64,000 bases of DNA, taken from Paraburkholderia bryophila (GTDB taxonomy: Bacteria > Pseudomonadota > Gammaproteobacteria > Burkholderiales > Burkholderiaceae). Shown here piece after piece: positions 7,678 through 16,729 of the stretch. A program made the translations under genes and the position numbers. The DNA is taken from the NCBI RefSeq assembly GCF_013409255.1, contig NZ_JACCAS010000001.1, forward strand, positions 3,720,001-3,784,000, written 5' to 3'. The notes beneath the pieces are model-generated. The model did not search any database. It was not told where the DNA came from and saw only the letters and a program-made list of their open reading frames with translations. Positions within the stretch are counted from its first letter, which is position 1. The number at the start of each line of letters is the position of its first letter.

Positions 7678-9342
7678 TTACGCGCTCAACACCGCACGGT
7701 CGAAATAGAGTTGCGCGAGCGCGGTGAAGCGCACGCCGTTCACGCCCTTACGCATCGCGATCAGTTGATCGTAGAAGAACGGAATAATGACGGGCGTTTC
7801 GTCGAGCAACAGCGTCTGGATCTGCCCGGAGATTTTCTTCTGCGTGCCGAGATCGACCGCGGCGACGAATTGCGCGACCAGTTGATCGTATTGCGGGTTC
7901 TTGAAGTGGGCGGCGTTCCAGGTGCCGGTACTGGTGAGCGGCGCATTCAGGAACACGTTCGGCACGCCGCGATGACCGTAGTCGGTGATGCCGAGCGGCG
8001 AGTCGAGCCAGTCCGATTTTCCCGGCGTGCCGGCGCCGTAATACAGCGACTGGCTCTCGACCTTCAGGTTGATGCGCACGCCGATCGCCTTCGCCGCGTT
8101 CTGCACGACGACCGCGAGATCGGGAATCTCCATGTACTTTTCGGTGGTCAGCGTGACGTCGAAGCCGTTTGGCACGCCGGCTTGCGCGAGCAGTTGCTTC
8201 GCTTTGGCGACGTCGAGCTTGCGTTGCGGAATGCCCGCGTCCGACGACGGAAACACCGGCGCGAACGGACTGTCGTTGCCGAGTTGCGCGCGACCCTTGA
8301 AGAGCCCACGCACCAGCACGTCGCGATCGAGCGACAACGCCAGCGCCTGGCGCACGCGCTTGTCCTTGAACAGCGGACTGTCGTTGCGCATGTGAATCTG
8401 CCGGTGCGCGCTCGACTTCACGCCGACGGCCTTGTATTCCGGATTGTTCAGAATGCTGGCGCCGCCCTGCACGGTGAAGGTGCCCATCACGTCCGCCTGA
8501 TGGCCTTGCAGTGCGAGCAACTGCGCCTGTTCGTCGGCATAGAAGGAGAACTGTACGCGTTGCGGTAACGCTTTATCGCCCCAGTAATCCGGGTTGCGCA
8601 CGAACGACGCGCCGACCTTGGCCTGATACTTTTCGAGCTTGAACGGACCGGTACCGATGAAGCTCTTTTCATAACCGCCCGCGTAATTGGCGGGCAGGAT
8701 CACGGCGTTGTAATTGTCCGAGGAAACGTAGTACGGGAAGTTGCCGTTGGGCGCGTCCAGATGAAACGCGACCGTGTGGTCGTCGACCACTTTCGCGCCG
8801 CCTTTCGACAGCACGCCCTTGAGCACCGAGAGCGCTGCCGAGCCGCTCGCCGGATCGGCGAGGCGATCGAAGGTGGCGACCACGTCTTTGGCGCCGAACA
8901 CCTGGCCGTCGTGGAACTTGACGTTGGGGCGCAGCTTGAAGGTCCACACGTCGCCCTTGTCGTTTGCCTTCCACGACAACGCGAGCGCCGGCTTCAGCAC
9001 GAGTTTCTCGCCGTCGTCGTCGACCAGGAATTCGCCGGTCTGGTTCAGCAGCGCGAGGCTCGCGGCGTCCGTGACGGTGAGCGGATCGACCGCGCCCGCG
9101 GGCGTCAGGTGGGCCACGCGGATCGTCTGATTAGATGCGGCCGCATTGCCCTGGGCGCGGGCACGCGGTGCGTTCAGGATGCCGCCGCCCACCAGCGACA
9201 AACCGATCACGCTCGCATAGCGCAGCAGTTCGCGGCGCGTCAGGCGGCCGGCGACGAATTCGTCGAGGGCGTGGTGGCCGTACGCGTCGGCGTTTAAGCG
9301 GGCTGCGTCGAGGTCGGGGAATCGGTCCGCGGGAGTCTTCAT
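7678..9342 (-). CDS. ABC transporter substrate-binding protein, peptide/nickel family (SBP_bac_5), Tat-type signal
   Basis: The 554-residue protein belongs to the DppA/OppA/NikA family of periplasmic binding proteins. Typical segments are WTFKLRPNVKFHDGQVFGAKDVVATFDRL and, later, DKRVRQALALSLDRD. The N-terminus is long: about 33 residues precede RRELLRYASVIGLSLVGG, a twin-arginine signal with the hydrophobic stretch straight after it, so export folded through Tat is likely. The ATG at 9342 was preferred over one 16 codons upstream because the protein then starts MKTPADRFPD with no odd extension. It is the first gene of the sbp-permease-permease-ATPase operon. The ligand cannot be told from sequence. 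Confidence 0.9.
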   Translation of the reverse strand: MKTPADRFPDLDAARLNADAYGHHALDEFVAGRLTRRELLRYASVIGLSLVGGGILNAPRARAQGNAAASNQTIRVAHLTPAGAVDPLTVTDAASLALLNQTGEFLVDDDGEKLVLKPALALSWKANDKGDVWTFKLRPNVKFHDGQVFGAKDVVATFDRLADPASGSAALSVLKGVLSKGGAKVVDDHTVAFHLDAPNGNFPYYVSSDNYNAVILPANYAGGYEKSFIGTGPFKLEKYQAKVGASFVRNPDYWGDKALPQRVQFSFYADEQAQLLALQGHQADVMGTFTVQGGASILNNPEYKAVGVKSSAHRQIHMRNDSPLFKDKRVRQALALSLDRDVLVRGLFKGRAQLGNDSPFAPVFPSSDAGIPQRKLDVAKAKQLLAQAGVPNGFDVTLTTEKYMEIPDLAVVVQNAAKAIGVRINLKVESQSLYYGAGTPGKSDWLDSPLGITDYGHRGVPNVFLNAPLTSTGTWNAAHFKNPQYDQLVAQFVAAVDLGTQKKISGQIQTLLLDETPVIIPFFYDQLIAMRKGVNGVRFTALAQLYFDRAVLSA

Positions 9343-9605
9343 CGATGGAGTGTCCAGTCCGTTTCTGCTGCCGGTTCTGAAGGACCGCACAAGACGCGCG
9401 CGCGCGGCGGCGTTAAGGCGGTGAAAAAAGCGCAGCGGCGTACGCGGGGTAGCAAAAAGCTGCGTAAAACGGTTTCAGTGTAAGCGATTGCTCTGCGATC
9501 CGGCGCGCTTGCCGCGCTGCCGGGTTGTGGATTGACGGATAAAAGGGCCGCTGTGTATCGCCATCACAACGTTCTGCGAAGCCGCTTGGCGACGGCTGCC
9601 GCGAG

Positions 9606-10121
9606 TCAATGATCGTGGGGATGCTTGTGAATCGGATCGACCCAGAATACGGTTTCCGGCGCTTCCACCGCGTCGATGTTCAGATTGACCACCACCGCCT
9701 CGTTGTCGCTGCGTACCAGCACGCATTCGAGCGGGTCGTCGGTGCTCGCGTTGATCTCCTGATGCGGCACATACGGCGGCACGAAGATGAAGTCGCCGGG
9801 ACCGGCTTCGGCGGTGAACTCGAGGTGTTCGCCCCAACGCATGCGCGCCTGGCCGCGCACCACGTAGATCACGCTTTCGAGCGCGCCATGATGATGCGCG
9901 CCGGTCTTCGCATTCGGATGAATCGTCACGGTGCCGGCCCAGATTTTCTGCGCGCCGACCCGCGCGGCGTTGATCGCCGCCGCGCGATTCATGCCCGGCG
10001 TCTGTGCGGTATTGCTGTCGAGCTGATCGCCCTTGATGACCTTCACGCCGTGCTCGCGCCAATCGACCGGCGCCGCCGGCTGGTCGGCCTTGTAATGCGG
10101 ATGTTCGTGATCCTGGCTCAT
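9606..10121 (-). CDS. Cupin-domain protein
   Basis: The 171-residue product from the ATG at 10121 (ribosome site GAGGAGACCC) is a single-domain cupin. The metal-binding first motif is complete: TGAHHHGALESVIYVVRG, giving two to three His and a Glu. The second motif is PGDFIFVPPYVPHQEIN. The N-terminus is rich in His, Asp and Lys (MSQDHEHPHYK) and the C-terminus ends HKHPHDH, so extra metal contacts are possible. Cupins of this size include small dioxygenases, isomerases and regulators; I cannot assign a substrate. It lies 264 bases upstream of the ABC importer on the same strand, so co-transcription is possible but unproven. Confidence 0.8.
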   Translation of the reverse strand: MSQDHEHPHYKADQPAAPVDWREHGVKVIKGDQLDSNTAQTPGMNRAAAINAARVGAQKIWAGTVTIHPNAKTGAHHHGALESVIYVVRGQARMRWGEHLEFTAEAGPGDFIFVPPYVPHQEINASTDDPLECVLVRSDNEAVVVNLNIDAVEAPETVFWVDPIHKHPHDH

Positions 10122-10242
10122 GATGGGTCTCCTCGTGGGCGTCGGTCCCGCCGATCGGCATGGCGCCGTCCTGTATTTTTGCACGTTCGGAAACGTTCGG
10201 AAACCGGCGGGTGAATGTGCGGCTGTGCGTGCGTCCATGAAT

Positions 10243-10272
10243 GAAAAAAGCCCGTCCACCTGGGACGGGCTT
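10243..10272 (-). terminator. Rho-independent terminator for fusA
   Basis: A perfect 10-bp stem (AAGCCCGTCC / GGACGGGCTT) with a 5-base loop is followed on the minus strand by a T run (10244-10249). It lies about 80 bases past the fusA stop. Confidence 0.85.
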
Positions 10273-10352
10273 GTTCGAGTCGTTCGTCTATGAACTGCCC
10301 GCTTGGTGCATGGCACGACATAACGCGCACGACGTGCCTGCTAACGCAACGC

Positions 10353-12458
10353 TTACTTATGCTTCGCGTTGATCACCGCTTCGGCGACGTTGTTCGGCGT
10401 TTCGGCGTAATGCTTGAACTCCATCGTGTACGTGGCGCGACCTTGCGTGGCCGAGCGCAGCGACGTGGAGTAACCGAACATCTCCGCGAGCGGCACTTCG
10501 GCACGCACCAGCTTGCCGCCGCCACCGGCGATGTCTTCCATGCCTTGCACCAGACCGCGACGGCTCGACAGATCGCCCATCACGTTGCCCATGAAGTCTT
10601 CGGGCGTTTCCACTTCGACGGCCATCATTGGTTCGAGCAGCACCGGTTTGGCTTTACGCATGGCTTCCTTGAAGGCCATCGAACCGGCCATACGGAATGC
10701 GTTTTCGTTCGAGTCGACGTCGTGGTACGAACCGAAAGTCAGCGTCACCTTCACGTCGACCACCGGATAGCCCGCCAGCACGCCGGCCTTCAGCGTTTCC
10801 TGAATGCCCTTGTCCACCGCCGGAATGTACTCGCGCGGAATCACGCCGCCCTTGATCGCGTCGACGAATTCGTAGCCCTTGCCTTGCGCCGCCGGTTCGA
10901 GCGTCACCACCGCGTGGCCGTACTGACCGCGCCCGCCCGACTGCTTGACGAACTTGCCTTCGACGTCTTCGACCTTGTTGCGCACCGTTTCGCGATACGC
11001 GACCTGCGGCTTGCCGACCGTGGCTTCGACGCCGAACTCGCGCTTCATCCGGTCGACCAGAATTTCCAGGTGCAGCTCGCCCATCCCGGAGATGATCGTC
11101 TGGCCGGATTCCTCGTCGGTCTGCACGCGGAACGACGGGTCTTCCTGCGCCAGACGGTTCAACGCAATGCCCATCTTTTCCTGGTCGACCTTGGTCTTCG
11201 GCTCGACGGCCTGCGAAATCACCGGCTCCGGGAAGATCATCTTTTCAAGGATGATCACGTGGTTCGGATCGCACAGCGTGTCGCCCGTGGTCGCTTCTTT
11301 CAGGCCGACGGCCGCGGCGATGTCGCCCGCGTAAACCTCTTTGATTTCCTTGCGCTCGTTGGCGTGCATCTGCAGGATCCGGCCAAGGCGTTCCTTCTTT
11401 TCCTTGATCGCGTTGTAGACCGTGTCGCCCGAATTCACCACGCCGGAATAGACGCGGAAGAAAATCAGCTGGCCGACGAACGGGTCGGTCATGATCTTGA
11501 AGGCGAGCGCCGAGAACGGATCGGTGTCGGTCGGATGACGCTCGATCTCCTTGTCGTATTCGTCGTGGCCCTTGATGGCGGGCACGTCGACCGGCGACGG
11601 CAGATAGTCGATCACCGCGTCGAGCATGGCCTGCACGCCCTTGTTCTTGAACGCGCTGCCGCACAACATCGGCACGATTTCATTGGCGATACAGCGGGTG
11701 CGAATGCCGTGCTTGATTTCCTCTTCGGTCAGCGTCTCGCCGCCGAGGTATTTCTCGAGCAGTTCCTCGTTCGCTTCCGCCGCGGCCTCGACCATCTTGT
11801 CGTGCCATTCCTTCGCGGTGTCCGCGAGTTCCGCCGGGATATCGCGGTACTCGAACTTGATGCCCTGGTTCTCTTCTTCCCAGTAGATCGCCTTCATCTT
11901 GACCAGATCGACCACGCCCTGGAAGTGATCTTCCGCGCCGACCGGAATCTGAAGCGGCACCGCGACGCCCTTCAGGCGATCACCGATCTGCCGCTGCACG
12001 CGGAAGAAGTCCGCGCCGACGCGGTCCATCTTGTTGACGAACGCAATGCGCGGCACCTTGTACTTGTTCGCCTGACGCCAGACGGTTTCGGATTGCGGCT
12101 GCACGCCGCCGACCGAGTCGTACACCATGCAGGCGCCGTCGAGCACACGCATGGAGCGCTCGACTTCAATCGTGAAGTCGACGTGTCCCGGCGTGTCGAT
12201 GATGTTGATCCGATGCTCAGGGTAGTTGCCGGCCATGCCCTTCCAGAAAGCGGTGGTCGCCGCCGACGTGATGGTGATGCCGCGCTCCTGCTCCTGTTCC
12301 ATCCAGTCCATCGTTGCCGCACCGTCGTGAACCTCGCCGATCTTGTGGGTCACGCCTGTGTAGAACAGGATGCGTTCAGTGGTGGTGGTTTTGCCGGCGT
12401 CGATGTGAGCGCTGATGCCGATATTCCGGTAGCGCTCGATGGGAGTCTTGCGGGGCAC
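10353..12458 (-). CDS. fusA: Elongation factor G (stand-alone copy)
   Basis: The 701-residue protein is a full-length translation elongation factor G, the GTPase that drives ribosome translocation and, with RRF, recycling. GTPase motifs are intact: [13 protein letters not shown] (G1), RGITI (G2), DTPGHVDF (G3) and [10 protein letters not shown] (G4). The C-terminal [11 protein letters not shown] segment of domain IV and the final domain V are present. The start is a GTG at 12458, with an ideal ribosome site (AAGGAGGTTCAC) and N-terminus (M)[11 protein letters not shown] matching the family; the frame reaches further up, but only through leader sequence. No rpsL, rpsG or tuf gene adjoins, so this is probably a second EF-G copy outside the str operon; that can only be inferred here. 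Confidence 0.95.
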   Translation of the reverse strand: MPRKTPIERYRNIGISAHIDAGKTTTTERILFYTGVTHKIGEVHDGAATMDWMEQEQERGITITSAATTAFWKGMAGNYPEHRINIIDTPGHVDFTIEVERSMRVLDGACMVYDSVGGVQPQSETVWRQANKYKVPRIAFVNKMDRVGADFFRVQRQIGDRLKGVAVPLQIPVGAEDHFQGVVDLVKMKAIYWEEENQGIKFEYRDIPAELADTAKEWHDKMVEAAAEANEELLEKYLGGETLTEEEIKHGIRTRCIANEIVPMLCGSAFKNKGVQAMLDAVIDYLPSPVDVPAIKGHDEYDKEIERHPTDTDPFSALAFKIMTDPFVGQLIFFRVYSGVVNSGDTVYNAIKEKKERLGRILQMHANERKEIKEVYAGDIAAAVGLKEATTGDTLCDPNHVIILEKMIFPEPVISQAVEPKTKVDQEKMGIALNRLAQEDPSFRVQTDEESGQTIISGMGELHLEILVDRMKREFGVEATVGKPQVAYRETVRNKVEDVEGKFVKQSGGRGQYGHAVVTLEPAAQGKGYEFVDAIKGGVIPREYIPAVDKGIQETLKAGVLAGYPVVDVKVTLTFGSYHDVDSNENAFRMAGSMAFKEAMRKAKPVLLEPMMAVEVETPEDFMGNVMGDLSSRRGLVQGMEDIAGGGGKLVRAEVPLAEMFGYSTSLRSATQGRATYTMEFKHYAETPNNVAEAVINAKHK

Positions 12459-12490
12459 GTGAACCTCCTTGGAATGGCGCGCCAGAAACA

Positions 12491-12524
12491 CTTGCCGGGG
12501 GGCAGTCTTGTGCTACCCGGCAAG
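12491..12524 (-). promoter_or_regulatory. Stem-loop in the fusA 5' leader
   Basis: CTTGCCGGG at 12491-12499 is perfectly complementary to CCCGGCAAG at 12516-12524, with a 16-base loop. On the fusA transcript the stem ends about 20 bases before the ribosome site. There is no T run after it, so it is not a terminator. It could shape translation start or mRNA stability. Confidence 0.5.
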
Positions 12525-12671
12525 CTGGGTGCTGCTTTACTAAGATTACTAGGATAGCGCGTCGGCCCGGCTTTTGCAGGAATCTTGCCAGGCAGGTCAA
12601 CGGCCTTGCCGGCGGGGTTCCGGCGGTTGCTGTCCAAACGCGTGGCTACGATATGGGGACACGCGGCCAAT

Positions 12672-12709
12672 AAAAAAGCCGGTGCCTGTTTTGCAGGCAC
12701 CGGCTTTTT
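12672..12709 (-). terminator. Rho-independent terminator downstream of the DUF192 gene
   Basis: A long perfect stem (GCCGGTGCCTG / CAGGCACCGGC) is flanked by A run and T run, so it could work in both directions. The gene that needs it is the minus-strand DUF192 gene, whose stop is 72 bases away. Confidence 0.85.
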
Positions 12710-12780
12710 CGAAAGCGGTGGGATCGACCGGCGGCGCTAACCACCGCGATCGAGGTAATCGATGTGATCGATCCGGTGGC

Positions 12781-13287
12781 TTATTGCGCGGCCGGCAAAC
12801 CCTGGATCTTCATCCCCGGCTTGATGCCCTTCGATGTGAACCAGCCTTTGCTCATTTCCAACGCGTACATGCCGTTGTTCTTCGGGCAGTGATTGTCGGT
12901 GGTCTCGGCCTGCATTTCGTCGATGTCGGTGACCGTGCCGTCGGCGCGCATGAACGCGATCGACAACGGGATCAACGTGTTCTTCATCCAGAAGCAATGC
13001 ACGGCTCGTTCGTTGAAGACGAACAACATGCCTTCGTTCGGCGCGAGGGTCGTGCGATACATCAAACCTTGCTCACGGTCCGCGTCATTCGAGGCGACCG
13101 CCGCGTCAATCACGAACATGCCGGCGGTCAGCTTGGCGCGCGGAAATTCGCTGGGCTGCTTCGCACCGGGCGGCATGTCCTGCGCGTGAGCCGGGGCGGC
13201 GGTGCTGGCGGCGAACGAAAGCGCGGCGAGCGGCAGTGCAACGGCAACAGCGAAGCGCGCAATCAACGAGCGCATGGGAAATCGCAC
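12781..13287 (-). CDS. Exported DUF192-family protein
   Basis: The 168-residue product starts at a GTG (13287) with ribosome site AAGGAG seven bases before it. A signal peptide ends at TAAPAHAQ, near residue 36. The mature domain is DUF192: FVIDAAVASNDADREQGLMYRTTL, then GMLFVF, and FWMKNTLIPLSIAFMRADGTVTDI, which is the family core. Such proteins are periplasmic or membrane-linked and of unknown biochemical role. The gene is monocistronic, with its own terminator. Confidence 0.85.
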   Translation of the reverse strand: MRFPMRSLIARFAVAVALPLAALSFAASTAAPAHAQDMPPGAKQPSEFPRAKLTAGMFVIDAAVASNDADREQGLMYRTTLAPNEGMLFVFNERAVHCFWMKNTLIPLSIAFMRADGTVTDIDEMQAETTDNHCPKNNGMYALEMSKGWFTSKGIKPGMKIQGLPAAQ

Positions 13288-13337
13288 GGCATGACTCCTT
13301 GCTGGAATTTAACCCGCGAATGTTACGCGAGCGCGTC

Positions 13338-13377
13338 AAAAACAAAAAGGCAGATCGCCTTGCGGTGATCTGCCTTT
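13338..13377 (-). terminator. Rho-independent terminator for the small Ala/Lys-rich gene
   Basis: AAAGGCAGATC pairs with GATCTGCCTTT around a short loop, and the A-rich run at 13338-13348 gives the T tail on the minus strand. It starts about 50 bases past the small gene's stop. Confidence 0.8.
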
Positions 13378-13429
13378 CAACGCCGTAAGAACGGCAATGA
13401 AGCTAGTTCTTGACTGCGTTTTTACAAAC

Positions 13430-13627
13430 TTACTCCGAAGCGCCCGAAGCTGCTGCTGCAGCAGCTGCCTTCTTGTGCGACTTCTTGTGCGTTGCTTTCT
13501 TCGTGGTCTTCTTTGCCGACGAAGCAGCTGCTGCCGGAGCTGCCGAAGCTGCCACCGGTGCCGAAGCTTGTGCGAATGCTGCCGTTGCGAAGAGGCCAGC
13601 GACCAGAGCGGCGATCAGTTTGTTCAT
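13430..13627 (-). CDS. Small exported Ala/Lys-rich protein
   Basis: A 65-residue product from the ATG at 13627 (GAGGATTC upstream) starts with a clear signal peptide, MNKLIAALVAGLFATAAFAQ. The mature part of about 45 residues is Ala-rich and then strongly basic: KKTTKKATHKKSHKK, ending in an Ala tail. Composition resembles histone H1/TolA-like low-complexity tails, but with an export signal. Function is unknown. It has its own terminator and a long AT-rich upstream region, so it is probably expressed alone. A frame 11 codons longer exists but lacks a ribosome site. Confidence 0.7.
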   Translation of the reverse strand: MNKLIAALVAGLFATAAFAQASAPVAASAAPAAAASSAKKTTKKATHKKSHKKAAAAAAASGASE

Positions 13628-14086
13628 TTTGTGAATCCTCAGCTTTAGTAAATTAACCAAATGACCCGGTTATATGTAGAGTCATGTCGGTAAACGTGCC
13701 ATCCACCTTTCGGTTGACAGCGCATCGAACAAATTTTTCGACGCGTCTGTTTAGCGCTCAGACTCCCCGCGTCGTCCGCGTGAGCGGCTTGTGCAAAGGC
13801 CCTTAAGGCTGAATGCCGGATAGCTTCGGGCGGCATCTGCGTCGAATAACGCGTGAGCTCACAGTGCGGTTGACGTAATTTTTCTGAAAAATTTATAGGC
13901 CGTTAAGCTGAAGCAAATAGATTAGCGCGAGCGTGTTGCGAGCTCACTTGTTTCACGCTTTTTTAATGACGGTTTCACGCGATTATTTGTTTGCGGATAC
14001 AACGAGTTAGTCTTCTTATCCACAGCGTGTGAGTCAGGCTCGATGCGCGGATTCGATGCCTGCGTTCGATGTCCGCGTTCGATGCG
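13628..14086. other. AT-richer intergenic region (459 bases)
   Basis: No convincing gene. The sequence is clearly more AT-rich than its surroundings, most of all at 13860-14010, and should hold the promoter of the small Ala/Lys-rich gene. A perfect DnaA box (TTATCCACA) is at 14016-14024. I see no cluster of such boxes and no strong hairpin. Confidence 0.6.
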
Positions 14087-14656
14087 TCAGGCGACACCTT
14101 CCCATGGCGCCTTCAGCGGCAATTCGACGCTTTGCCCCGGTTGGAGTCCGAGTGAAAGAATGTCGAGCGCGCCGATGCCCACGCGCACGAGACGCAGTGT
14201 CGGGAATCCGACCGCGGCCGTCATGCGGCGCACCTGGCGGTTCTTGCCTTCGGTGATCGACAACTCGATCCACGTGGTGGGGATCGCGGCGCGATAGCGG
14301 ATCGGCGGCGTGCGGGTCCACAGTGTGTCGGTCGGTTCCACGTAGTCGGCGCGGCAGGGCTGCGTCACGTAGTCGCCGAGGTCGACGCCGCGCGCGAGCT
14401 TCTTCAACGTGGCGGGGTCCACCGCGCCTTCCACTTGCGCCCAATAACGTTTGACGAGCTTGTGACGCGGTTCGGCGATGTGGGCTTGCAATGCGCCGTC
14501 GTCGGTGAGGAGCAGCAGGCCTTCGCTATCGGAATCGAGCCGGCCCGCCGGATAGACGCCCGGCACCTTGACCCAGTCGGCCAGCGACGCGCGCGTCTCG
14601 TGAGGGGAAAACTGGCAGATGGTGCCGAACGGTTTGTTCAGAGCGAGCAGACGCAT
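14087..14656 (-). CDS. rluE: 23S rRNA pseudouridine synthase, RluE type
   Basis: The 189-residue enzyme belongs to the RsuA/RluB/E/F family and looks most like RluE, which modifies U2457 of 23S rRNA. The catalytic Asp is in YPAGRLDSDSEGLLLLTDDG. The conserved ending ITEGKNRQVRRMTAAVGFPTLRLVRVGIG is present. It lacks an N-terminal S4 domain, as RluE does. I chose the ATG at 14656 (MRLLALNKPFGT) because the family core starts here; no good ribosome site precedes it, and in-frame GTG codons upstream, such as that of VTQRDFYP, are alternatives. E. coli RluE also has an N-terminal extension, so the start is uncertain. Confidence 0.85.
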   Translation of the reverse strand: MRLLALNKPFGTICQFSPHETRASLADWVKVPGVYPAGRLDSDSEGLLLLTDDGALQAHIAEPRHKLVKRYWAQVEGAVDPATLKKLARGVDLGDYVTQPCRADYVEPTDTLWTRTPPIRYRAAIPTTWIELSITEGKNRQVRRMTAAVGFPTLRLVRVGIGALDILSLGLQPGQSVELPLKAPWEGVA

Positions 14657-15027
14657 GGAGGGGGCAGGATAAAAGTCACGCTGAGTCACGCGGCGCGAGT
14701 GGGGCGGCGGGCCGTGCCGCTTAAGCCTGGCAGGGCGTTTGGCCGGATAGTCAATGGCGGGATGATAATGCATAATGCGCGGCGCTAAGCCTCTTGTCTT
14801 ATATAAGACATAAGACCTATGCCTCGCCGATTAGCGTGCCGCGAACATACCAACAACGTGCCGTCATGTTGGAAAACCCCGAGCCGCAGCGGCCGTGTTG
14901 CGCCGGCTGCGTGGGCTAGAATAACGGCCAGGCCGCTTGCAGGCGTCCGGCATTGCGCGTAGCGAGGAAGCGCCCATTTTCGCAGTCTCCCATCAGCTTT
15001 CAGCCTAGCCTTCACTGGAGTCCGATC
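14657..15027. other. Divergent upstream region of the RluE-type gene and icd (371 bases)
   Basis: No gene. It contains a 14-base perfect palindrome near the middle (listed separately) and must carry the promoters of both divergent genes. A TAGAAT at about 14918 could be an icd -10 element, but no matching -35 is seen. Confidence 0.6.
14796..14816. promoter_or_regulatory. Candidate operator: perfect palindrome plus direct repeat upstream of icd
   Basis: GTCTTATATAAGAC (14796-14809) is a perfect 14-base palindrome. Its right half, ATAAGAC, is repeated directly next to it at 14810-14816. Such a dyad in a divergent intergenic region is typical of a dimeric regulator site. It is 219 bases before the icd ATG and 140 before the RluE gene. 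Confidence 0.5.
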
Positions 15028-16284
15028 ATGCCGTATCAGCACATCAAGGTCCCCACCGACGGTGACAAAATCACCGTCAACGCCGATTTCTCGCTCAACG
15101 TTTCCGACCAGCCGATCATTCCGTTTATCGAAGGCGACGGCACGGGTCTCGACATCACGCCGGTGATGATCAAGGTGGTGGATGCCGCGGTAGAAAAAGC
15201 GTACGCAGGCAAGAAGAAAATCCACTGGATGGAAATCTATGCCGGCGAGAAGTCGACCAAGGTGTACGGTCCGGACGTGTGGCTGCCGGAAGAAACGCTG
15301 CAGGTGCTCAAGGAATACGTCGTGTCGATCAAGGGGCCGCTCACCACGCCGGTCGGCGGCGGCATCCGTTCGCTGAACGTCGCGTTGCGTCAGGAGCTGG
15401 ATCTGTATGTGTGCCTGCGGCCGGTGCAGTATTTCAAGGGCGTGCCTTCGCCGGTGCGCGAGCCTGAGAAGACCAACATGGTGATCTTCCGCGAGAACTC
15501 GGAAGACATCTACGCCGGTATCGAGTGGGCCGCCGAGTCGGAGCAGGCGAAGAAGGTCATCAAGTTCCTGCAGGAAGAGATGGGCGTGAAGAAGATCCGC
15601 TTCCCGAACACGTCGGGGATCGGTATCAAGCCGGTGTCGCGCGAAGGCACCGAGCGCCTGGTGCGCAAGGCAATCCAGTACGCGCTCGACAACGACCGCC
15701 GCTCGGTCACGCTGGTGCACAAGGGCAACATCATGAAGTTCACCGAAGGCGCGTTCCGCGACTACGGTTATGGACTGGCGCAGAAAGAGTTCGCCGCGGA
15801 ACTGATCGACGGCGGCCCGTGGATGAAGATCAAGAATCCGAAGACGGGTAGCGATATCGTCGTTAAAGATGTGATCGCGGATGCGTTCCTGCAGCAGATC
15901 CTGTTGCGTCCAGCCGAATACGACGTGATCGCCACGCTGAATCTGAACGGCGACTACGTGTCGGATGCGTTGGCCGCGCAAGTCGGCGGGATCGGTATCG
16001 CGCCGGGCGCGAATATGTCGGATTCGGTCGCGATGTTCGAAGCCACGCACGGCACCGCGCCGAAGTACGCGGGCAAGGACTACGTGAATCCGGGTTCGGA
16101 AATTCTCTCGGCAGAAATGATGTTGCGCCACCTCGGCTGGTTCGAGGCGGCGGAACTGATCATCAAGTCGATGGAAAAATCCATTCTGCAAAAACGCGTC
16201 ACCTACGACTTCGCGCGCTTGATGGAAGGCGCGACGCAGGTGTCGTGTTCGGGTTTCGGTCAGGTGCTGATCGAGAATATGTAA
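15028..16284 (+). CDS. icd: NADP-dependent isocitrate dehydrogenase
   Basis: The 418-residue protein is the TCA cycle enzyme that oxidatively decarboxylates isocitrate to 2-oxoglutarate with NADP. Length matches the E. coli-type homodimer (416). Visible landmarks are [12 protein letters not shown], the substrate loop [21 protein letters not shown] (with the regulatory Ser of the IRSLN motif), [13 protein letters not shown], and the metal/cofactor region [25 protein letters not shown] followed by [14 protein letters not shown], whose Lys and Tyr mark NADP preference. The ATG at 15028 follows CACTGGAG, a reasonable ribosome site. It is monocistronic, with a strong terminator. Confidence 0.97.
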   Translation: MPYQHIKVPTDGDKITVNADFSLNVSDQPIIPFIEGDGTGLDITPVMIKVVDAAVEKAYAGKKKIHWMEIYAGEKSTKVYGPDVWLPEETLQVLKEYVVSIKGPLTTPVGGGIRSLNVALRQELDLYVCLRPVQYFKGVPSPVREPEKTNMVIFRENSEDIYAGIEWAAESEQAKKVIKFLQEEMGVKKIRFPNTSGIGIKPVSREGTERLVRKAIQYALDNDRRSVTLVHKGNIMKFTEGAFRDYGYGLAQKEFAAELIDGGPWMKIKNPKTGSDIVVKDVIADAFLQQILLRPAEYDVIATLNLNGDYVSDALAAQVGGIGIAPGANMSDSVAMFEATHGTAPKYAGKDYVNPGSEILSAEMMLRHLGWFEAAELIIKSMEKSILQKRVTYDFARLMEGATQVSCSGFGQVLIENM

Positions 16285-16324
16285 GCGCGGTGGGAGCGCC
16301 TCGCGCGTTCCGCAGCGGTCCGGC

Positions 16325-16366
16325 AAACCCCGATGGGCACGATGTGCCGTCGGGGTTTTTGTTTTT
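16325..16366 (+). terminator. Rho-independent terminator for icd
   Basis: AACCCCGA.GGGCAC pairs with GTGCC.TCGGGGTT around a 3-base loop and is followed by TTTTTGTTTTT. It begins 41 bases past the icd stop. Confidence 0.9.
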
Positions 16367-16468
16367 CGGGGAGCGGCGGGGCGAGAGGGCGGACTCTAAA
16401 GATGCAGCGCGCATCAAAGCGATCAGTCGTCCGATAATTGGGATGCCCGCGACTCGTGCGTCGGCCCC

Positions 16469-16500
16469 AAAAAAAGAAACCCGGCACGAAGCCGGGTTTC
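16469..16500 (-). terminator. Rho-independent terminator for the cold-shock gene
   Basis: GAAACCCGGC / GCCGGGTTTC with a 5-base loop, followed on the minus strand by a T run (16469-16475). It lies 23 bases past the stop. Confidence 0.9.
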
Positions 16501-16522
16501 AAAGGACGGGTAACGAACCGTA

Positions 16523-16729
16523 TCAGGCAGGTGCCTGGATGTTCGATGCCTGTTTGCCTTTCGGGCCTTGCACGACCTCGAAGGTCACCTTTTGGCCTTC
16601 CTTGAGGGTTTTGAATCCATTCATCTGGATGGCCGAGAAGTGTGCAAACAGATCCTCACCACCTTCGTCAGGCGTGATGAATCCGAAACCTTTTGCGTCA
16701 TTGAACCATTTGACCGTACCGTTTGCCAT
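16523..16729 (-). CDS. Cold-shock-domain protein, CspA family
   Basis: The 68-residue product is a single cold-shock domain, a five-stranded OB-fold that binds single-stranded RNA and DNA. Both RNP motifs are intact: KGFGFI and DLFAHFS, and the start [17 protein letters not shown] is classic. It acts as an RNA chaperone in the cytoplasm. The gene stands alone with a terminator and an unusually long leader of about 130 bases, a hallmark of cspA-type genes whose mRNA leader senses cold. Which paralogue it is cannot be told, since bacteria of this group carry several. Confidence 0.95.
   Translation of the reverse strand: MANGTVKWFNDAKGFGFITPDEGGEDLFAHFSAIQMNGFKTLKEGQKVTFEVVQGPKGKQASNIQAPA

Larger units (their letters stand above)
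12459..12780. other. Intergenic region: fusA leader and DUF192-gene terminator
   Basis: No gene is seen. From the fusA side it holds the ribosome site, a 9-bp stem-loop (listed separately) and presumably the fusA promoter around 12530-12620, which I could not resolve. The far end holds the terminator of the DUF192 gene. Confidence 0.7.

Noticed and set aside
10290..12557. 755-codon plus-strand frame opposite fusA
   Set aside because: It is a mirror of EF-G with Arg/His/Val-rich low-information sequence and no ribosome site.
14785..16326. 513-codon minus-strand frame opposite icd
   Set aside because: It overlaps the whole of icd and has antisense-type composition.
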